DNA of 64,000 nt, taken from contig FXYJ02000002.1 of NCBI GenBank assembly GCA_900184925.1, positions 372,001 through 436,000 on the forward strand. The letters are read 5' to 3'. This document shows, one piece after another, positions 61,367-64,000 of this stretch. Position numbers and translations under genes: made by a program. Each line of letters begins with the position of its first letter. Within the stretch, counting starts at the first letter, position 1. The notes beneath the pieces were generated by a model that was given only the letters and a program-made list of their open reading frames with translations, was not told the DNA's origin and made no database searches. This stretch comes from Ruminococcaceae bacterium HV4-5-B5C (GTDB lineage: Bacteria > Bacillota > Clostridia > Oscillospirales > Acutalibacteraceae).

Positions 61367-62788
61367 ATGCATCCTGCAATGCTGGTTCTGTACTGCCTTG
61401 TTTTATTGGTTTTTCTGTTTTGTGCCGTCGCTGTATGGAATTCGGCGAAAACGCCTGCACAGAGCGTCATTTTTGGTGTGACGATTCCGCCTTCGGAACA
61501 GAAGACGTCCGAGGTTAAGGCCGTTACGTCACGGTTTCCGAAACTCTGTCTCAAATGGGGAATCATTTTTCTGCTGACTTTTCTTCCGGCTCCGGTGCTG
61601 CTGGAAATAATCCCGGACCGTATTGCACTTTCCTCCGCCTATTTTATGGTGTGGGCAATTGTCATATCAATGTACTGCATCAACCGGCCGTTTCGTCTGG
61701 TTCGCTGCGCGCTGCTTGAGATCAAGCGCAAAAACGGCTGGTATTTCGGCGCTCTGCACGAAACGGCGGTGGATACAAAAGCATCCCTTCTGAAAAACCG
61801 TTCGGCGCTTCCGGCGTGGCTGTTTCTCCCCGCAGCGGCACTGCCTGCGATTCTCTTTTTTACGGAGCACGGTCCGTTCGAGACAGGCGTCGTCATTTCA
61901 GCCTGCCTGAACATGGCTCTCACAGCTCTGTTTTACGTGTGCTATCGGGCTGCAAAAAACCTGAGGGCACGGGTGTGGAGTGAAGACAGCAGAATCAACC
62001 TTGCAATTAACTGTGAACGGCAGCGGGTCTGGTCACAGTTCTGGATGATTACTGCTTATTGGAACAGCATTTCCTGTGTAGCGGCATGGACACTGCTGAA
62101 TCTGCCGGAGCGAGGAGCGTACGGGGTTGCAGCTGTTTCTATTCTCACCGGTTTTGCGGAGCTTGTATTGATTACTGTTACCGACACCGCGTTTCGCCGC
62201 TTCCGGAAAAAGCTTTTGTCAGCCGACAAAACGCCGGTTGTGGCAGATGATGACGATTACTGGAAAGACTCCTGGTTTGCAGGACTGGTTTACTGCAACC
62301 CGAACGATACTTCGACAATGGTCGAAAAGCGTGTGGGAACCGGTACAACGATGAACATTGCGACAAAAAAAGGACGGTTGCTCTGTTTCGGCGGGATGGC
62401 CGCTGCCGCTGTGCTGGTTGTCGGCCTTTCAGGATTTCTTATGCTTTCCGACTTTTCCGTTCCTACGATGCAGATCGACAGTGCATCTCGTACGGTTTCC
62501 ATTGATGTGGCCTTTTACGGAACAAAGTTCGACGAAGCTTCCGTGAAATCGGTGACGCTTGCCGACTCCATCCCGAAATCTTCCCGAACAAACGGCAGCG
62601 ACGACGGCTATACCGCAGTGGGACATTTCACGGTGGACGGTTTCGGGCCGAGTCTGCTTTACGTTCATGAGAATCATCCGCCCTATCTTGTAATCCGGCT
62701 GGCGGACAAAACTATATTCTATAATGGAAAGACAGGGCAACAGACGGAAGCTGTTTTCCAAAAGCTGAAAGCGGCAAGTGGAAAATAG
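61367..62788 (+). CDS. DUF5808-type polytopic membrane protein
   Basis: A 473-aa protein with about eight hydrophobic segments. The central region DDDDYWKDSWFAGLVYCNP followed by TSTMVEKRVGTGTTMNIAT matches DUF5808 as I know it (acidic run, YxNP, K-R-x-G-x-G). The C-terminal 110 residues after the last TM (about 360) look extracytoplasmic (SDFSVPTMQIDSASRTVSID). Encoded with the GntR regulator, a common Firmicutes pairing. Function unknown; an envelope role is likely. Confidence 0.75.
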   Translation: MHPAMLVLYCLVLLVFLFCAVAVWNSAKTPAQSVIFGVTIPPSEQKTSEVKAVTSRFPKLCLKWGIIFLLTFLPAPVLLEIIPDRIALSSAYFMVWAIVISMYCINRPFRLVRCALLEIKRKNGWYFGALHETAVDTKASLLKNRSALPAWLFLPAAALPAILFFTEHGPFETGVVISACLNMALTALFYVCYRAAKNLRARVWSEDSRINLAINCERQRVWSQFWMITAYWNSISCVAAWTLLNLPERGAYGVAAVSILTGFAELVLITVTDTAFRRFRKKLLSADKTPVVADDDDYWKDSWFAGLVYCNPNDTSTMVEKRVGTGTTMNIATKKGRLLCFGGMAAAAVLVVGLSGFLMLSDFSVPTMQIDSASRTVSIDVAFYGTKFDEASVKSVTLADSIPKSSRTNGSDDGYTAVGHFTVDGFGPSLLYVHENHPPYLVIRLADKTIFYNGKTGQQTEAVFQKLKAASGK

Positions 62789-62954
62789 TTTTTAATAGTT
62801 GCGCATGGAGCGGTGAAAATGCTTTGCTGTGTTGAGCGCTGTTGGTACCCGAAAAGTAGACCGTTGCCACTGCAAAGCTGAGAGAATCCTGTCGTATGGA
62901 GGCAATGATACGGAAACGAGCGCCCTGAAAATATTTTTAAATTCCTCTCTATTT

Positions 62955-62991
62955 AAAAAATCTCCCCGCTTTCACAGTGGGGAGATTTTTG
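62955..62991. terminator. Bidirectional terminator
   Basis: AAAAAATCTCCCC (62955-62967) pairs with GGGGAGATTTTT (62979-62990). It separates the DUF5808 gene from the convergent aminotransferase gene. Confidence 0.9.
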
Positions 62992-63004
62992 CACAGGAAA
63001 ACGA

Positions 63005-64000
63005 TTACCTGTGGAATTTTTCGACGATGTCGCGCACCGCGGCGACAATATAATCCGATTCTTCATCGGTAAGAGTCGGGTACAGCGGCAGCGAAATGAT
63101 GCGCTCGAAGTGTTTCTCCGTGTTCGGAAAATCGCCTTTTTGAAAGCCGAAGCGCTTTGTGTAGGCGCTCATGTCGGTGACGGGGATGAAGTGAACGCTT
63201 GTGCCCACGTTCCGCGCATTCAGCTCTTCGATAAAGCGGTCGCGGTCAATGGTGAGCAGTTCCGGGACGATGCGGAGCACATAGAGGTGCCAGGAGTGGG
63301 TGCAGAAATCCGGAACGAACGGCGGCTCGACCGCATCGATCTTCGCAAACTCACGCTGGAATTTTTCGGCGATCTTCAGCCTGCGCTCCTGCATGCTGTC
63401 AAGGCGGGAAAGCTGCACAAGGCCGAGCGCTGCCTGAATATCGAACATATTGTACTTGAAACCCGGTTCGCAGATGTCGTAGCGCCATGCGCCGCCCTTG
63501 GCGTAGCGGTTCCACGCGTTGCGGCTCATGCCCTGCCCGGCCCAGATGCGCGCTTTCGCATCGATCTCGTCGTCGTCGGTCACAAGCATGCCGCCTTCGC
63601 CCGTTGTGAGGTTTTTCGTCGCGTAAAAGCTGTAGGAGGCCGCGCCTTTTAAATGATTGCCGATGAGACGGCCCTGATAGCGGCTTTCGAGCGCATGAGC
63701 CGCATCTTCGGAAACAAACAGACCGTGTTTGTCCGCAATTTCATAGATGCGGTCGAGGTCACAGACCTGCCCGCTGTAATGCACGGGTACGACCGCTTTT
63801 GTTTTCGGCGTTATTTTTTTCTCGATTTCATCCGGATCGATACAGCCTGTTCTGTAGTCGATGTCTGCAAAGACCGGCGTTGCGCCGCAGTGAATGATCG
63901 TGCTTGCCGTGGAGGCGAATGTCATCGGCGTGGTGATGACTTCGTCACCGGGGCCGATGCCGGCTGAGAGCAGTGCCACATGGAGTGCCGCCGTGCAGGA
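63005..64000 (-). CDS. DegT/DnrJ/EryC1/StrS family sugar aminotransferase, N-terminus outside window
   Basis: The frame is open to the window edge and reads SCTAALHVALLSAGIGPGDEV at the right end, the usual start of the PLP fold, so the gene begins beyond 64000. It has FASTASTIIHCGATPVFADID, VVPVHYSGQVCDLD and VSEDAAHALES (PLP aspartate); the Schiff-base lysine lies in SYSFYATKNLTTGEGGM. It transfers an amino group to a 4-keto sugar nucleotide. The closest types are PseC/ArnB-like enzymes of surface glycan synthesis. The substrate cannot be fixed. Confidence 0.92.
   Translation of the reverse strand, partial: SCTAALHVALLSAGIGPGDEVITTPMTFASTASTIIHCGATPVFADIDYRTGCIDPDEIEKKITPKTKAVVPVHYSGQVCDLDRIYEIADKHGLFVSEDAAHALESRYQGRLIGNHLKGAASYSFYATKNLTTGEGGMLVTDDDEIDAKARIWAGQGMSRNAWNRYAKGGAWRYDICEPGFKYNMFDIQAALGLVQLSRLDSMQERRLKIAEKFQREFAKIDAVEPPFVPDFCTHSWHLYVLRIVPELLTIDRDRFIEELNARNVGTSVHFIPVTDMSAYTKRFGFQKGDFPNTEKHFERIISLPLYPTLTDEESDYIVAAVRDIVEKFHR

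Overview
The window looks like chromosome of a spore-forming Clostridia member, most likely an Oscillospirales/Ruminococcaceae-type anaerobe (inference). Supporting genes are spo0A-spoIVB, spmA-spmB, a pdaB-type deacetylase, two alpha/beta-type small acid-soluble spore protein genes, AbrB, SufCBDSU, the aspS-gatCAB amidotransferase operon and a cellobiose phosphorylase locus. Base composition is fairly GC-rich except for an AT-rich insert at about 11.3-14.45 kb. Gene density is high and many genes start with TTG or GTG behind strong Shine-Dalgarno sequences.

Layout. 0-2.9 kb: a partial acidic protein, rlmB and an 8-oxoguanine glycosylase whose start lacks ATG. 3-7 kb: class II FBP aldolase, an EF-G-like GTPase and a DUF4830 membrane protein. 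7.1-11.3 kb (minus): nitroreductase, aldo/keto reductase, GT-C membrane protein and NagZ-like lipoprotein, with a duplicated gene tail. 11.4-14.5 kb: AT-rich cargo (LUD protein, GNAT, CPBP protease) between the intact rlmD 3' end and a fragment of a second rlmD 3' end. 16.0-16.2 kb: a consensus promoter and terminator bracket a candidate small RNA. 16.3-19.7 kb: cytoplasmic GH5, spo0A and spoIVB. 20.1-22.8 kb: pdxY, two tiny genes behind a sigma-G-like promoter, tam and an HTH protein. 22.9-27.8 kb: sufCBDSU. 27.9-31.4 kb: YhhN, HD, PdaB and the SASP genes. 31.6-38.9 kb: cellobiose/cellodextrin uptake and phosphorolysis under a LacI regulator. 39-42.6 kb: chemoreceptor, serine recombinase with candidate crossover sites, and a chemoreceptor remnant. 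42.7-49 kb: gatB-gatA-gatC-aspS and pepT. 49.2-54.2 kb: MocR regulator divergent from an ECF S component, flippase, YitT and a Fur-family regulator. 54.3-57.8 kb: GlnQ with a fused binding protein-permease, a tRNA-like element before a zinc-ribbon gene, and DUF378. 57.9-64 kb: coaX, spmBA, abrB-HD, GntR-DUF5808, and a sugar aminotransferase running off the end.

How it fits together. Sporulation genes dominate the first half and recur at 57-60 kb. The most striking observation is that Spo0A lacks the phosphoacceptor aspartate, the conserved lysine and one of the acidic-pair residues of its receiver domain, while its DNA-binding domain is intact. Three promoters with the same sigma-G-like architecture (NCATA, 17 bp, CATnnTA-like) lie before the two SASP genes and the two unannotated tiny genes. 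Other leads are a candidate invertible promoter beside a serine recombinase, a probable small RNA at 16.1 kb, a decayed tRNA-like element, and an integration scar at the rlmD 3' end.
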